From Bernardetia sp042180575 (lineage in GTDB: Bacteria; Bacteroidota; Bacteroidia; Cytophagales; Bernardetiaceae), in the NCBI RefSeq assembly GCF_042180575.1, contig NZ_CP170094.1, positions 558,001 to 622,000 of the forward strand: a stretch of 64,000 bases of DNA, in the 5' to 3' direction. Under the pieces are notes generated by a model, which did no database searches, was not told the origin of the DNA, and saw only the letters and a program-made list of their open reading frames with translations. Shown here piece after piece: positions 1-8,159 of this stretch. The first letter of the stretch is position 1. Every line of letters starts with the position of its first letter. Position numbers and translations under genes: made by a program.

Positions 1-41
1 TGGCAAAGCGTATTGTGGCGTGTCCCTAATTTACTAAATAA

Positions 42-1089
42 ACGTGAACTCGGTATTAGTTGGTTACAAAAATTCTAGGTTTTTCTGGATATAAATGATA
101 TGCAACTATGGTAGCCGACATATGTGTAAAAGCATTTATTGGTTTTCTGTGTCTAGAGTGTTCTAGGTCAAAAACAGAAGTCAGAATGTCATTTACAGAT
201 TCAATAACTGCTCTTTTTCTGAGGGTGTATTTTTCTTTCAACGTAATAAGTTGATTCTTCATGTTCTTTTTGACTTTAGTAATTAATTTAAGTCCATTTT
301 CATAGAGTTCTTGCCATAATTTTGTCAAGTAGCCTTTGTCTCCGAAGCAACTTCCTTCTAAGTTATTGAGTAATTTTTTCAATAGATTGTGGTTATTGTC
401 AGCCTTGTTAGCTGCTGTGATTTCAAATGCCATCACCTCTCCTAATTGATTGATAACTAAATGAAGTTTAAAACCAAAAAACCAGCCCATTGAGCCTTTT
501 CCTCGTTTTGCAAGGTCTTTAAACACTTTATGCGAGTGAATACGACGATTATCAGAAACTACTATTTTCTTAGAATCTACAAAATAAGTTCCTGTTTTTT
601 GACTTTTAGCACAGAGTAATTTAGCTAACACATACATGGGAAGGCTCACTCTTTCTATGAGTTCTAAAAAACGATTGTAGGAGCAAAGTTTAGGAAAATA
701 AGGTAGTAAATCTGTACTAACAAGACGTTGATAATAGTATTGAAAATTCTTGTAACCAGAGTAGTTATAATAAATCAAAATAGTCATCATTTCACTTGCG
801 CTTAATTCAGGAATACGAGTTGGAGAATGAGAAGAAGATTGACTTTTGCTACCTACCCAATGGCTAGAAACATAGGATTGAGCTTGTAAACAGAACTCAT
901 CTACTAAATAAAAAATACCGATTAGTTGGTCTTCATCAAATTTTATATTTTTGTCATTCATAAGGCGAAAAAGGGTTAAAGTTGATTAATGCTATTCAAA
1001 AATAACCTTTTTGAGCCTTTTTTGATAAAAAACTCTTAAAAAACAGTATAAAATACTAAATATCAAGTAGTTAAATGCCGAGTTCACGT
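42..1089 (-). mobile_element. IS982-family insertion sequence, complete
   Basis: The element is bounded by terminal inverted repeats: ACGTGAACTCGG at 42-53 and its exact reverse complement at 1078-1089. The match extends inward to about 16 bp with one mismatch. TAAATAA stands directly outside both ends (35-41 and 1090-1096), which is a 7-bp target duplication of the size usual for IS982. One transposase gene fills the element. Intact ends, an intact reading frame and a perfect duplication suggest a recent and possibly still mobile insertion. Removing the element and one TAAATAA copy joins the left-edge sequence to the region downstream of kbl. Confidence 0.9.
56..961 (-). CDS. IS982-family transposase
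   Basis: This 301-residue protein is the transposase that moves the surrounding insertion sequence. It has the IS982 layout: an N-terminal region with a GYKNFQYYYQ-like stretch, then a DDE-type core. The core contains TYFVDSKKIVV (about residue 127), GWFFGFKLHLVIN (about 161), CFGDKGYL (about 206) and a C-terminal KRAVIESVNDILTS segment followed by RHRKPINAFTHM. The likely acidic residues are the D of FVDSKK, the D of FGDKGY and the E of VIESVND. The length is normal for the family and there is no frameshift or internal stop. The gene lies wholly between the two terminal repeats, and its stop overlaps the inner edge of the left repeat. The family call is from recognised motifs; activity is not proven. 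Confidence 0.92.
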   Translation of the reverse strand: MNDKNIKFDEDQLIGIFYLVDEFCLQAQSYVSSHWVGSKSQSSSHSPTRIPELSASEMMTILIYYNYSGYKNFQYYYQRLVSTDLLPYFPKLCSYNRFLELIERVSLPMYVLAKLLCAKSQKTGTYFVDSKKIVVSDNRRIHSHKVFKDLAKRGKGSMGWFFGFKLHLVINQLGEVMAFEITAANKADNNHNLLKKLLNNLEGSCFGDKGYLTKLWQELYENGLKLITKVKKNMKNQLITLKEKYTLRKRAVIESVNDILTSVFDLEHSRHRKPINAFTHMSATIVAYHLYPEKPRIFVTN

Positions 1090-1123
1090 TAAATAAAAAA
1101 GATACACATAAATTACACTTAAA

Positions 1124-1156
1124 AATGAACGGTTCACTTTGAGCAAACCGTTCATT
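1124..1156 (-). terminator. Hairpin terminator of kbl
   Basis: AATGAACGGTT (1124-1134) and AACCGTTCATT (1146-1156) form a perfect 11-bp stem with an 11-nt loop. On the minus strand the stem is followed by a run of T. It lies 12 bases past the kbl stop, between the gene and the IS element. Confidence 0.75.
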
Positions 1157-1168
1157 AACATAAATAAT

Positions 1169-2365
1169 CTAAGAAATTACGCCCAATTCTTTACCCACTT
1201 TAGTAAAAGCTGCAATGGCTTTATCCAAATGTTCACGCTCATGTAAAGCCGAAATTTGAACACGAATACGAGCTTTTCCTTTCGGAACAACAGGGTAATA
1301 AAAACCAATTACATAAATTCCTTCTTCCAAAAGTCGTTCGGCAAATTTTTGAGAAAGTGGCGCATCATACAACATTACAGGAACAATCGGATGTTCGCCT
1401 TTTACAATGTCAAAACCTGCTTTAGTCATCTGTTCTCTAAAATACTTCGTACTTTCTTCTAGTTTATCTCTAAGCTGTGTAGATTCCATCAAGACATTCA
1501 AAACCTCAATAGAAGCTCCCACAATCGGTGGTGCAACCGTATTTGAAAACAAATAAGGACGAGAACGCTGACGCAACATTTCTACAATTTCTTTTTTTGC
1601 TGCCGTAAATCCACCAGAAGCACCTCCAAGAGCTTTTCCATACGTTCCTGTAATGATGTCAATTTTGCCCATTACATTTCTGTATTCGTGTGTTCCTCTC
1701 CCTGTTTTTCCAATAAAACCAGACGAATGACACTCATCTACCATAACGAGAGCCTTATATTTTTCTGCCAAAGCACAGATTTTGTCTAGTTGTGCAATCG
1801 TTCCATCCATCGAAAAAACGCCATCTGTAACAATCATTTTTTGTACTGCGCCTGCTGCATCGGCATCTTGAAGTTGTTTTTCAAGGTCTGCCATATCATT
1901 GTGCTGGTATCTAAAACGCTTTGCTTTACATAAACGAACACCATCAATAATAGAAGCGTGATTCAAAGCATCAGAAATAATGGCATCGTCTGCTCCCAAA
2001 AGTGGCTCAAAAACTCCACCGTTTGCATCAAAAGCTGCTGCATACAAAATACAGTCTTCTGTTCCCAAAAATTCGGCTGTTTTTCGTTCTAATTCTTTGT
2101 GTAAATCTTGTGTTCCACAAATAAAACGAACTGAAGAAAGTCCAAAACCGTGTGTATCAATGGCTTTTTTGGCAGCTTCCAAAACACGAGGGTTTGAAGA
2201 AAGTCCTAAGTAATTATTTGCACAAAAATTGATTACTTCGCCTGTGCTTTGCGTTTTGATGGCTGCTGATTGTGGCGTTGTGATGATGCGTTCTTTTTTG
2301 TAAAGTCCTGCATCTTTTATTTCTTGTAATTCTTTTTCTAAAAAGGGTTGAAGTGTATCGTACAT
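1169..2365 (-). CDS. kbl: Glycine C-acetyltransferase (2-amino-3-ketobutyrate CoA ligase)
   Basis: This 398-residue PLP enzyme of the alpha-oxoamine synthase family cleaves 2-amino-3-ketobutyrate with CoA to glycine and acetyl-CoA, the second step of threonine breakdown. Visible marks are NFCANNYLGLSSNPRV (46-61), the substrate-pocket stretch SSVRFICGTQ, the cofactor-binding VDECHSSG (D210) and the Schiff-base lysine K244 in TGTYGKALGG. Length and start (MYDTLQPFLEKEL) match Kbl better than its relative BioF, although BioF-like enzymes share the fold. No threonine dehydrogenase (tdh), the usual partner, lies in the window. The gene stands alone, ends at its own hairpin, and faces away from the protease gene at 2564. 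Confidence 0.93.
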   Translation of the reverse strand: MYDTLQPFLEKELQEIKDAGLYKKERIITTPQSAAIKTQSTGEVINFCANNYLGLSSNPRVLEAAKKAIDTHGFGLSSVRFICGTQDLHKELERKTAEFLGTEDCILYAAAFDANGGVFEPLLGADDAIISDALNHASIIDGVRLCKAKRFRYQHNDMADLEKQLQDADAAGAVQKMIVTDGVFSMDGTIAQLDKICALAEKYKALVMVDECHSSGFIGKTGRGTHEYRNVMGKIDIITGTYGKALGGASGGFTAAKKEIVEMLRQRSRPYLFSNTVAPPIVGASIEVLNVLMESTQLRDKLEESTKYFREQMTKAGFDIVKGEHPIVPVMLYDAPLSQKFAERLLEEGIYVIGFYYPVVPKGKARIRVQISALHEREHLDKAIAAFTKVGKELGVIS

Positions 2366-2391
2366 GTGTTTTTGGTTGGTTTATAAATTTT

Positions 2392-2501
2392 GTAGCTATC
2401 AGCTACTTTTATTCAAATTTAGTGATTGTAATTTTAAAAGAGAAACAACTTTTCTTTATTTTCGTTTAAATTTAGAAGTATCACAGACTTCCCAGTCTGT
2501 G
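2392..2501. repeat. Two short intergenic palindromes
   Basis: In the 198-bp gap between divergent genes, GTAGCT-atc-AGCTAC (2392-2406) and CACAGACT-tccc-AGTCTGTG (2482-2501) are perfect palindromes with loops of 3-4 nt. They resemble in layout, but not in stem sequence, the GACACTT/AAGTGTC hairpins found elsewhere in this window. No clear promoter was picked out here. Confidence 0.55.
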
Positions 2502-2563
2502 TAAAACCCAACAGATAGGGGTTTCTGTTTTACATTATTTTTTAAACTAAAAATTTATATTCA

Positions 2564-3256
2564 ATGGTATTCAATTCAGGTTATATATTAATAATTATTG
2601 TAGGCTTGATAAGCATGGGCGTACAATATATGTTTAGAAATCGATTCAAAAAATACGCTCAAACTCCCTTAGCTTCTAATATGAGTGGTGCAGAAGTAGC
2701 CGAAAGAATGCTAAACGACAACGGAATACGAGGGGTAAAAATAATGAGTGTCCAAGGAAACTTGACAGACCATTATAGTCCAAGTAACAAAACAGTCAAT
2801 TTAAGTGAAAATGTTTATCATGGGCGTAATGCTGCTGCTGTGGCTGTGGCTGCTCACGAATGTGGACACGCCATTCAAGATGCAAAAGCATATTCTTTTT
2901 TGGGTTTTCGTTCGGCAATGGTTCCTGTTTTGAATATTACGAACCGTTTTACACCTTTTTTATTGATGATTGGAGTTGGTCTTTTGTTTTTTGCTAATAT
3001 TCCTTATGTTTTGGCTATTGGAGTTTTGGCACTAGCTGTTTCTACGTTATTTAGCTTTATTACTTTGCCAGTAGAATTTGATGCAAGTAGAAGAGCTTTG
3101 AAATGGATAGAAGAAGAAAATATAGTCAATCCACAAGAATATTCGATGGCAAAAAGTGCACTTTCTTGGGCTGCCATGACGTATGTAGTAGCTGCATTGA
3201 GTTCTTTAGCAACACTTCTTTATTATGGTTCGATGTTGATGGGAAGACGAGATTAG
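2564..3256 (+). CDS. YugP-like membrane zinc metallopeptidase
   Basis: This 230-residue membrane protein belongs to the neutral zinc metallopeptidase family 2 (YugP-like, PF04298). A transmembrane helix covers about residues 5-23. The zinc motif HECGH is at 98-102 in AAHECGHAIQDA, and hydrophobic segments lie at about 120-135, 140-165 and 205-225. The stretch LPVEFDASRRAL, about 75 residues after the HExxH, is conserved in the family and may supply the third zinc ligand. Length is typical. The catalytic residues are intact, but no substrate is established for this family. The gene is monocistronic and is followed by a structured repeat that probably also ends transcription. Confidence 0.9.
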   Translation: MVFNSGYILIIIVGLISMGVQYMFRNRFKKYAQTPLASNMSGAEVAERMLNDNGIRGVKIMSVQGNLTDHYSPSNKTVNLSENVYHGRNAAAVAVAAHECGHAIQDAKAYSFLGFRSAMVPVLNITNRFTPFLLMIGVGLLFFANIPYVLAIGVLALAVSTLFSFITLPVEFDASRRALKWIEEENIVNPQEYSMAKSALSWAAMTYVVAALSSLATLLYYGSMLMGRRD

Positions 3257-3265
3257 CATTTTTTT

Positions 3266-3371
3266 AACTTTGATAGTCCTTTCAGAAGGCTGTCAATAGT
3301 TGAAAAAAGACATGTTTGCGAAACTATTGTCAGAGTTATTTTGGATTACCAAAAAAACTACTGACAAAGTT
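3266..3371. repeat. Structured intergenic repeat, family P4 copy 1
   Basis: About 106 bp just after the protease stop are closely similar to 28490-28583. Outer arms AACTTTG/CAAAGTT close the element. Inside are a GTCCTTT...AAGGC hairpin, the pair CAATAGTT/AACTATTG, and TTTTGG-atta-CCAAAA. The drawing is a branched, cloverleaf-like fold followed by a T run. This copy has about 11 extra bases in the second loop. It probably acts as a terminator here, and its recurrence suggests a dispersed element. Confidence 0.75.
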
Positions 3372-3394
3372 TTTTTATAGAAACTAATTAACTT

Positions 3395-3423
3395 ACCATT
3401 GCTCATGTCCCCACGAGCAATAC
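3395..3423. repeat. GTCCYCAC palindromic repeat, family P1
   Basis: TTGCTC...GAGCAA arms flank a GTCCCCAC core. The sequence matches 59955-59984 at most positions (TTACCATTG, then YTCRTGTCCYCACGA) and 48893-48915 closely. It sits 11 bases past the rfaE2-like stop, in a gap that also holds the P4 repeat. Confidence 0.65.
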
Positions 3424-3433
3424 ATAAAATAGT

Positions 3434-3919
3434 TTATTTTCCTAAGATTTTATTAATAATTTTGGTTGTCGAATATCCTTTTACTAATTCTATTGTTTCT
3501 ACTTTACCTCCATCTTGAAGGACTACATCAGCACCTACGATAGTTTCAACTGAATAATCACTTCCTTTTACCAAAATACTTGGTTTCAAGGCAGTAATAA
3601 GTTCTAAAGGGGTCGGCTCTGAAAACAAAATAACGGCATCTACAAAACCTAAAGCAGCCAAAATACGCATTCTTGCATACTCATCATTGACAGGACGTTC
3701 TTTTCCTTTGTCTAATGTTTTGACGGACGCATCTGTATTTACTCCAATAATAAGTTTTTTACCTAAAGCAGCAGCCTTTTCTAAATAATCAATGTGTCCT
3801 ACATGTAAAATATCAAAACAGCCATTTGTAAAAACTACATCTTGCTTATTAAATTTCCATATTTCGACCTTTTTTTGAAGTTTGGTAATGTCGTTATAAA
3901 TTTTCTTAGAAGAACTCAT
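3434..3919 (-). CDS. rfaE2: D-glycero-beta-D-manno-heptose 1-phosphate adenylyltransferase (RfaE domain II type)
   Basis: This 161-residue cytidylyltransferase-fold enzyme should transfer AMP from ATP to a heptose 1-phosphate, a step in making ADP-heptose for the lipopolysaccharide core. The nucleotide-binding site is FTNGCFDILHVGHIDYL, with the HVGH signature at 39-42. LVKGSDYSVETIVGADVV (about 117-134) corresponds to the second conserved block of the family. It is the stand-alone form: the sugar-kinase half of the fused HldE protein is absent. No other heptose genes are nearby. It lies downstream of the lipoprotein gene on the same strand, but a hairpin separates them, so it may have its own promoter. 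Confidence 0.88.
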   Translation of the reverse strand: MSSSKKIYNDITKLQKKVEIWKFNKQDVVFTNGCFDILHVGHIDYLEKAAALGKKLIIGVNTDASVKTLDKGKERPVNDEYARMRILAALGFVDAVILFSEPTPLELITALKPSILVKGSDYSVETIVGADVVLQDGGKVETIELVKGYSTTKIINKILGK

Positions 3920-3983
3920 TTTTTTAGAATTTAGAAAGGTTTCTTTAGCATTAATTTTTATGATACAACTAAATTACAAAAAA

Positions 3984-4018
3984 ATAGACAAGAAACGATA
4001 AAATGATTCCTTGTCTAA
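3984..4018 (-). terminator. Hairpin after the 4039-4548 lipoprotein gene
   Basis: TAGACAAG at 3985-3992 pairs with CTTGTCTA at 4010-4017, and the arms extend with A-T pairs. Read on the minus strand it follows the lipoprotein stop and runs into T-rich sequence, so it is a likely intrinsic terminator. Confidence 0.55.
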
Positions 4019-4038
4019 TTAAATAAAATTACTGTAGA

Positions 4039-4548
4039 TTATTCTTTGTCTTTGAATATCTGTAAAAAATGTACTTTATCATCGTTATAGCCTTCAAATT
4101 TTACTATAATAGAATCTTCTTCTATCTCCTTAATTGTAGCTTGTCTAAAACGAATTCCATCACCAAATAAAGCCCATACTTTATCATTTTTCTGAATGTC
4201 TATGGTATCTAGTTTCATTAATTCTACAAAATCTTTTGAACCAGTATCATTATCCATGTATCTTAAATTAGTTTTTCCTCCATCAAAAGCTACAATTTGA
4301 GCCATATACCAACTATCTGTTCCTTGATTAACAGCTACATATTCACCTTCATAAAAACCATTTAGTGTGTCAATAATAGGCGTGTCAATGTTTCCAACAA
4401 CTTTATTTTCATCAGGCGTAACAACTACGCCACCCAATGTATCTTCTTCGGTAATAGCAGCATCTTTAGAAGAGTTACAAGAAGTAAAAAAAATTAAAAA
4501 AACAATAATAGAATATAAAAATGAATGTTTTAAAAAATGCTTCATCAT
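4039..4548 (-). CDS. Lipoprotein with two Tudor/Agenet-like repeats
   Basis: This 169-residue protein has a lipoprotein signal peptide with lipobox FTSC (C24). After an acidic linker come two similar segments. The first is GEYVAVNQGTDSWYMAQIVAF followed by NLRYMDNDTGSKDFVEL. The second is NDKVWALFGDGIRFRQATI followed by IIVKFEGYNDDKVHFLQIF. This spacing (an opening strand, a W/F-x-x-A-x-I strand, then a YxD or YND turn) resembles tandem Tudor or Agenet-type small barrels. I do not recognise an annotated family and the resemblance is by eye. A role at the envelope, perhaps ligand binding, is inference. It is probably transcribed alone. Confidence 0.75.
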   Translation of the reverse strand: MMKHFLKHSFLYSIIVFLIFFTSCNSSKDAAITEEDTLGGVVVTPDENKVVGNIDTPIIDTLNGFYEGEYVAVNQGTDSWYMAQIVAFDGGKTNLRYMDNDTGSKDFVELMKLDTIDIQKNDKVWALFGDGIRFRQATIKEIEEDSIIVKFEGYNDDKVHFLQIFKDKE

Positions 4549-4647
4549 AAAGTAAATTATAAAGGTTATGTAAAAAAATAGGTTATTTCCTATTACTTAT
4601 ACTATATAAAATAGCTTTTTGTTAAAATTAATCTTAAAAAAATTTTT

Positions 4648-5178
4648 TTAAGCGTTTTTTAAATTCAAAATACCTGTTGGAGTAGGAGCTTGTGAGCGAA
4701 TTTTTTCTTGTAATTTCAGAATACCTCCAATAAGTGCTTCTGGGCGTGGTGGACAACCTGCCACATAAATATCAACTGGAATAATTCTGTCGACACCTTT
4801 CACAACGTGATAGCCGTGTTCCCAGTATGGACCTCCACAATTCGAACAACTTCCCATCGAAATGACATAACGAGGTTCTGCCATTTGTTCATAAAGGCGT
4901 TTTATTCTATCAGCCATTTTGAAAGTAACTGTTCCTGCTACAATCATCACATCAGACTGGCGAGGAGAAGCACGAGGAAAAACACCAAAACGGTCTAAAT
5001 CATAATGAGGCGCATAAGTACCCATCATTTCGATAGCGCAACACGCCAAACCAAAAGTCATGGGCCAAAGAGAAGACAATCTCGCCCATTGAATAAGATT
5101 TTCTAAAGAAGTAACCACCAAACCTCCTTGTCCTGTTTTTTCGGATTGTGTAAGTTTGGTGGTAGTTGGGATATTCAT
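4648..5178 (-). CDS. nuoB: NADH-quinone oxidoreductase subunit B
   Basis: NuoB carries the terminal [4Fe-4S] cluster N2 of respiratory complex I, at the junction of the peripheral arm and membrane arm where quinone is reduced. The family signature GLACCAIEMM is at 43-52. The cluster-ligand cysteines are visible: C46, C47, C111 in SMGSCSNCGGP and C142 in YVAGCPPRPEAL. Length (176 residues) is normal. The surprise is the context: in most genomes nuoB sits between nuoA and nuoC, but here the neighbours are a lipoprotein gene and a DUF349 gene. The only other nuo gene in the window is nuoJ at 62740. The start MNIPTTTKL is one of few options and is plausible. Confidence 0.95.
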   Translation of the reverse strand: MNIPTTTKLTQSEKTGQGGLVVTSLENLIQWARLSSLWPMTFGLACCAIEMMGTYAPHYDLDRFGVFPRASPRQSDVMIVAGTVTFKMADRIKRLYEQMAEPRYVISMGSCSNCGGPYWEHGYHVVKGVDRIIPVDIYVAGCPPRPEALIGGILKLQEKIRSQAPTPTGILNLKNA

Positions 5179-5224
5179 TTTTATAAAAAAATAATACGTT
5201 TTGAAGCCTAAAGGCTACACTACA

Positions 5225-6580
5225 TTAAAAATTATAACTACTATTAAGTTGATTTTGAAACTTTTTAGATAACCTTTTCTTTGTTCTGATTACATTCAAA
5301 AGATTCATATATTCAGAACGCACAGGTGCATGAGAAGGCTCATTTCTATCAAACATAGGTCTTCCATAGCTATCTTGAGGTATATTCTTAGCAATTTGTT
5401 GTAGTTTTGGCTCTTCTTCTCTGATGCTATCTTTGATAAGTTTGATTTTGAGTTTCAACTGTTCGAAACCTGTTTTTTCTTCGTAACCTTCAAAGTTTTG
5501 TTTTGCATCATTTTCTAAAAATACATGCGTAAAAATCTCACTACAAGCAGCATGAAAACGGTTATTTAATAAACGGTCTTCGTCATTATTTCTGATAATT
5601 CCCATTTTTTTCCATTGTACTTGTTTGGTCTTGACATTATTCAAATGTACATTTTCAAACTTACTGGCAATTTCTTCTACCTCTTCGGTAAGTTTTCGTT
5701 TGAGTTCTAAGATTCCCTCTGGAGTAGTCGGAATTGGAGGCTCTTGACGATACGAACCATAACTATCATTGCTCTGCTCAGGATTTCCAAAGAAAATATC
5801 AACTTCTCGTTTATAATTTCTGTATAATTTGAGGTATTTCCATTTCGGAATCACGCCTACTTCTTTCCATTCTTTTTGCAAATCAATTACCTCTTGACGC
5901 ATTTCAGGCGTTTTTTCTTTTTGATAATTGAGTTTTCTGACTTTATTACTAATGCGTTTGTATTTCAATATTCGCTCATCATTAACAATTCTTTCATTAT
6001 CAAAAAAGGCTTTTCTACGTTCGAAAAAGACATCCAAACATCTATCAAATTCTTCTGACATTTCTTCATCTTCTTCTCCTACGCTTCCTGTACGTATCCA
6101 GCGCATTTTGAGGTCTTTTAGATATTCAGACACTTCTTCCCAGTCGTCGCTATCTTTCAGTTCTTGTGCTTCAGCCAATAAAGCTGTTTTTATTTCTGTG
6201 TTTTTGACTCTATTTTCAGAAATATAGTCTTCGATTCCTTGCTCTAATTCTAAAATTCGTGCTTCTACGGCTGTATAATCACCGATAGCATTGTAGGTTT
6301 CTAAAGATTCTCTAATATGAACGAGTTTCATTAGATATGAACCTTTATTTTGAGATTCTTCGATAGCTTGTGCTACTTCTTCTACTTTTTCTAATAATTT
6401 TTGATAACGGTCTTCAAAATAAGCAATACTTGCTTCTGGGCTTTCTTTTACCACACCGATTTGACGGTCTGATCTGTCGTTATAGCCTTTTAGATAAACA
6501 GTATCATCTTTGATATAACCGTAAGTTGTTGTTGAGTTGTCGTGATTGGTAGTTGAGTTGGCTGAATTGTTTGTGGACAT
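5225..6580 (-). CDS. DUF349 repeat protein
   Basis: This 451-residue soluble, highly charged and mostly helical protein consists of DUF349-type repeats. Each unit has the pattern W...G.(I/V)......l...f...c..f, visible in DLKMRWIRTGSVGEED, LQKEWKEVGVIPKWKY and KQVQWKKMGIIRNNDED. The first ~30 residues are rich in N, S and T (low complexity). Coiled-coil propensity is strong around 65-130. The family is widespread in Bacteroidota and no molecular function is firmly established. The gene ends about 45 bases before the nuoB start on the same strand, so the two could share a transcript. A long AT-rich upstream gap suggests its promoter is there. Confidence 0.85.
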   Translation of the reverse strand: MSTNNSANSTTNHDNSTTTYGYIKDDTVYLKGYNDRSDRQIGVVKESPEASIAYFEDRYQKLLEKVEEVAQAIEESQNKGSYLMKLVHIRESLETYNAIGDYTAVEARILELEQGIEDYISENRVKNTEIKTALLAEAQELKDSDDWEEVSEYLKDLKMRWIRTGSVGEEDEEMSEEFDRCLDVFFERRKAFFDNERIVNDERILKYKRISNKVRKLNYQKEKTPEMRQEVIDLQKEWKEVGVIPKWKYLKLYRNYKREVDIFFGNPEQSNDSYGSYRQEPPIPTTPEGILELKRKLTEEVEEIASKFENVHLNNVKTKQVQWKKMGIIRNNDEDRLLNNRFHAACSEIFTHVFLENDAKQNFEGYEEKTGFEQLKLKIKLIKDSIREEEPKLQQIAKNIPQDSYGRPMFDRNEPSHAPVRSEYMNLLNVIRTKKRLSKKFQNQLNSSYNF

Positions 6581-7097
6581 TGTTTGTAGTGATTTTTTAG
6601 AGTGATTAAATAAACCTAGTTTAAAGTAAATCTAGGATTAAAAGGCTTGGCTTTGGCGTTGTTAGAATTAATTTTTAGAATTTGATAAAATAAAGCAATA
6701 AAAAAGCCTAATTTTATTTTAGCTACATTTTATGAATCTGTTTAAGATTACTTTTATAGTCTTGAAACAGAACCTTATCTTAACTTCGAAACAGATTATT
6801 TTGTTAAAAAAGAAGTAAAATTATTTTTTTTAAAATCCAAAAATATCTACTTCCAAACTAAGATACAATTTTTTTATAAAAATAGAATAGAAACATAGAC
6901 TAAAATGACACTCATTTTTCAAAATTATTTTGTTCAAAAAGCATTTTTTTGATTGAATCATTGTTTTAATTAATCAATAAGGAACAATTACGAATTTAAT
7001 TCATTGACCTTTAGCTAGTTGGAAATTCAAAAAATAGCAACGTATTTAATTTCTATTCCTAAAAATTTTAATATAGAAAAAACGTACAAATATTAGC
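6581..7097. other. 517-bp AT-rich intergenic region
   Basis: No convincing gene, RNA or long repeat is seen. The DUF349 gene (minus strand) must be transcribed from here. One copy of the recurring motif AATTACGAATT lies near 6985-6998. The gap is unusually long for this window. Confidence 0.5.
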
Positions 7098-8021
7098 TTA
7101 TTTTTCTTCTACCATTTTAATAAAAATATCATTGATAGAAGGTAATTTTTCCTGCATAGAAATTATTTCATAATTAGTTAGCAGTTCTTTTAAAAGTGCA
7201 TTTTTTTCTGTTCCTTCATTTATTTTGACAGAAGTAATATAAGTTTTGAAATCTGTTTCTTTGCTTTCTTTCAAAATTTCAAATGAAATTCCACTTTCTA
7301 GTATAGGATGGTCTGTCTGGACTTCAAAAATGTGTGTTCGGTGGCTCATTTTTATATCAGCCTTTTTACCTTCAAATATTTTATGTGATTTATTAATTAG
7401 TGTAATCGTATCACAAAGTTCTTCCACAGATTCCATTCTATGCGTCGAAAAAATAACAGTTGTACCTTTTTGTTGAAGTTTAAGAATTTCATCTTTTAAA
7501 AGGTTGGCATTAATGGGGTCAAAACCAGAAAAAGGTTCATCCAAAATCAATAGTTTTGGGTCGTGCAAAACAGTTGCAACAAACTGTACTTTTTGTTGCA
7601 TTCCTTTCGAAAGCCCTCCTACTTCTTTGTTCCACCATTCTTTCATTTGAAAAGTAGTAAGCCAATATTTTAATTTTTTCTGAATTTCAACCTTCGGAAT
7701 TCCTTTTAATCTTCCTAAATAAATAAGCTGTTCGCCTACTTTCATTTTTGGATAAAGTCCTCTTTCTTCTGGTAAATAACCAATTTTGGCAATATGTTTT
7801 GGAGCGAGTGGCTCTCCTTCAAAAAGAATTTTTCCACTATCTGCTCCCGTAATTTGAGTAATAATACGAATAAGTGATGTTTTCCCTGCACCATTAGGAC
7901 CTAAAAGTCCATAAATACTTCCTTTTGGAATAGAAAGACTAACACCTGAAAGAGCAGTATGATTGTGGTATTCTTTTCGAATATCTGAAATAGTGAGAAT
8001 ATTATCGTTATTATTATTCAA
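7098..8021 (-). CDS. ABC transporter ATP-binding protein, NatA-like with C-terminal DUF4162-type region
   Basis: This 307-residue ATPase should power an ABC exporter. Walker A is GPNGAGKT (41-48), the signature loop is GGLSKGMQQKV (135-145), Walker B is LLILDEP (157-163, E162 catalytic), followed by FSGFDP and the H-loop STHRM (H194). The region after 215 (HIFEVQTDHPIL...EKLPSINDIFIKMVEE) is the C-terminal extension typical of the NatA/Ccm-like group, which pairs with a separate NatB-type permease. No permease gene lies next to it: upstream is a nitroreductase, and downstream is a long empty gap. All catalytic residues are intact, so the permease is probably elsewhere in the genome. Confidence 0.9.
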   Translation of the reverse strand: MNNNNDNILTISDIRKEYHNHTALSGVSLSIPKGSIYGLLGPNGAGKTSLIRIITQITGADSGKILFEGEPLAPKHIAKIGYLPEERGLYPKMKVGEQLIYLGRLKGIPKVEIQKKLKYWLTTFQMKEWWNKEVGGLSKGMQQKVQFVATVLHDPKLLILDEPFSGFDPINANLLKDEILKLQQKGTTVIFSTHRMESVEELCDTITLINKSHKIFEGKKADIKMSHRTHIFEVQTDHPILESGISFEILKESKETDFKTYITSVKINEGTEKNALLKELLTNYEIISMQEKLPSINDIFIKMVEEK

Positions 8022-8159
8022 AATGAAACTGGGTAAAAATGAGGTTTATGGTTTATTTTATTAGAAAACAAAAGTACATAAGATAATTTAATAGCTTAAA
8101 CTTTAGCAGGATAAGATTTTCATTCATTAATCACTTATCGCTAAAAACTAATCACTAAT

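Noticed and set aside
1..78. A gene tail entering from the left edge and running into the IS element
   Set aside because: Two forward frames are open for 35-78 bases, but that is too short to show coding, so no gene was called.
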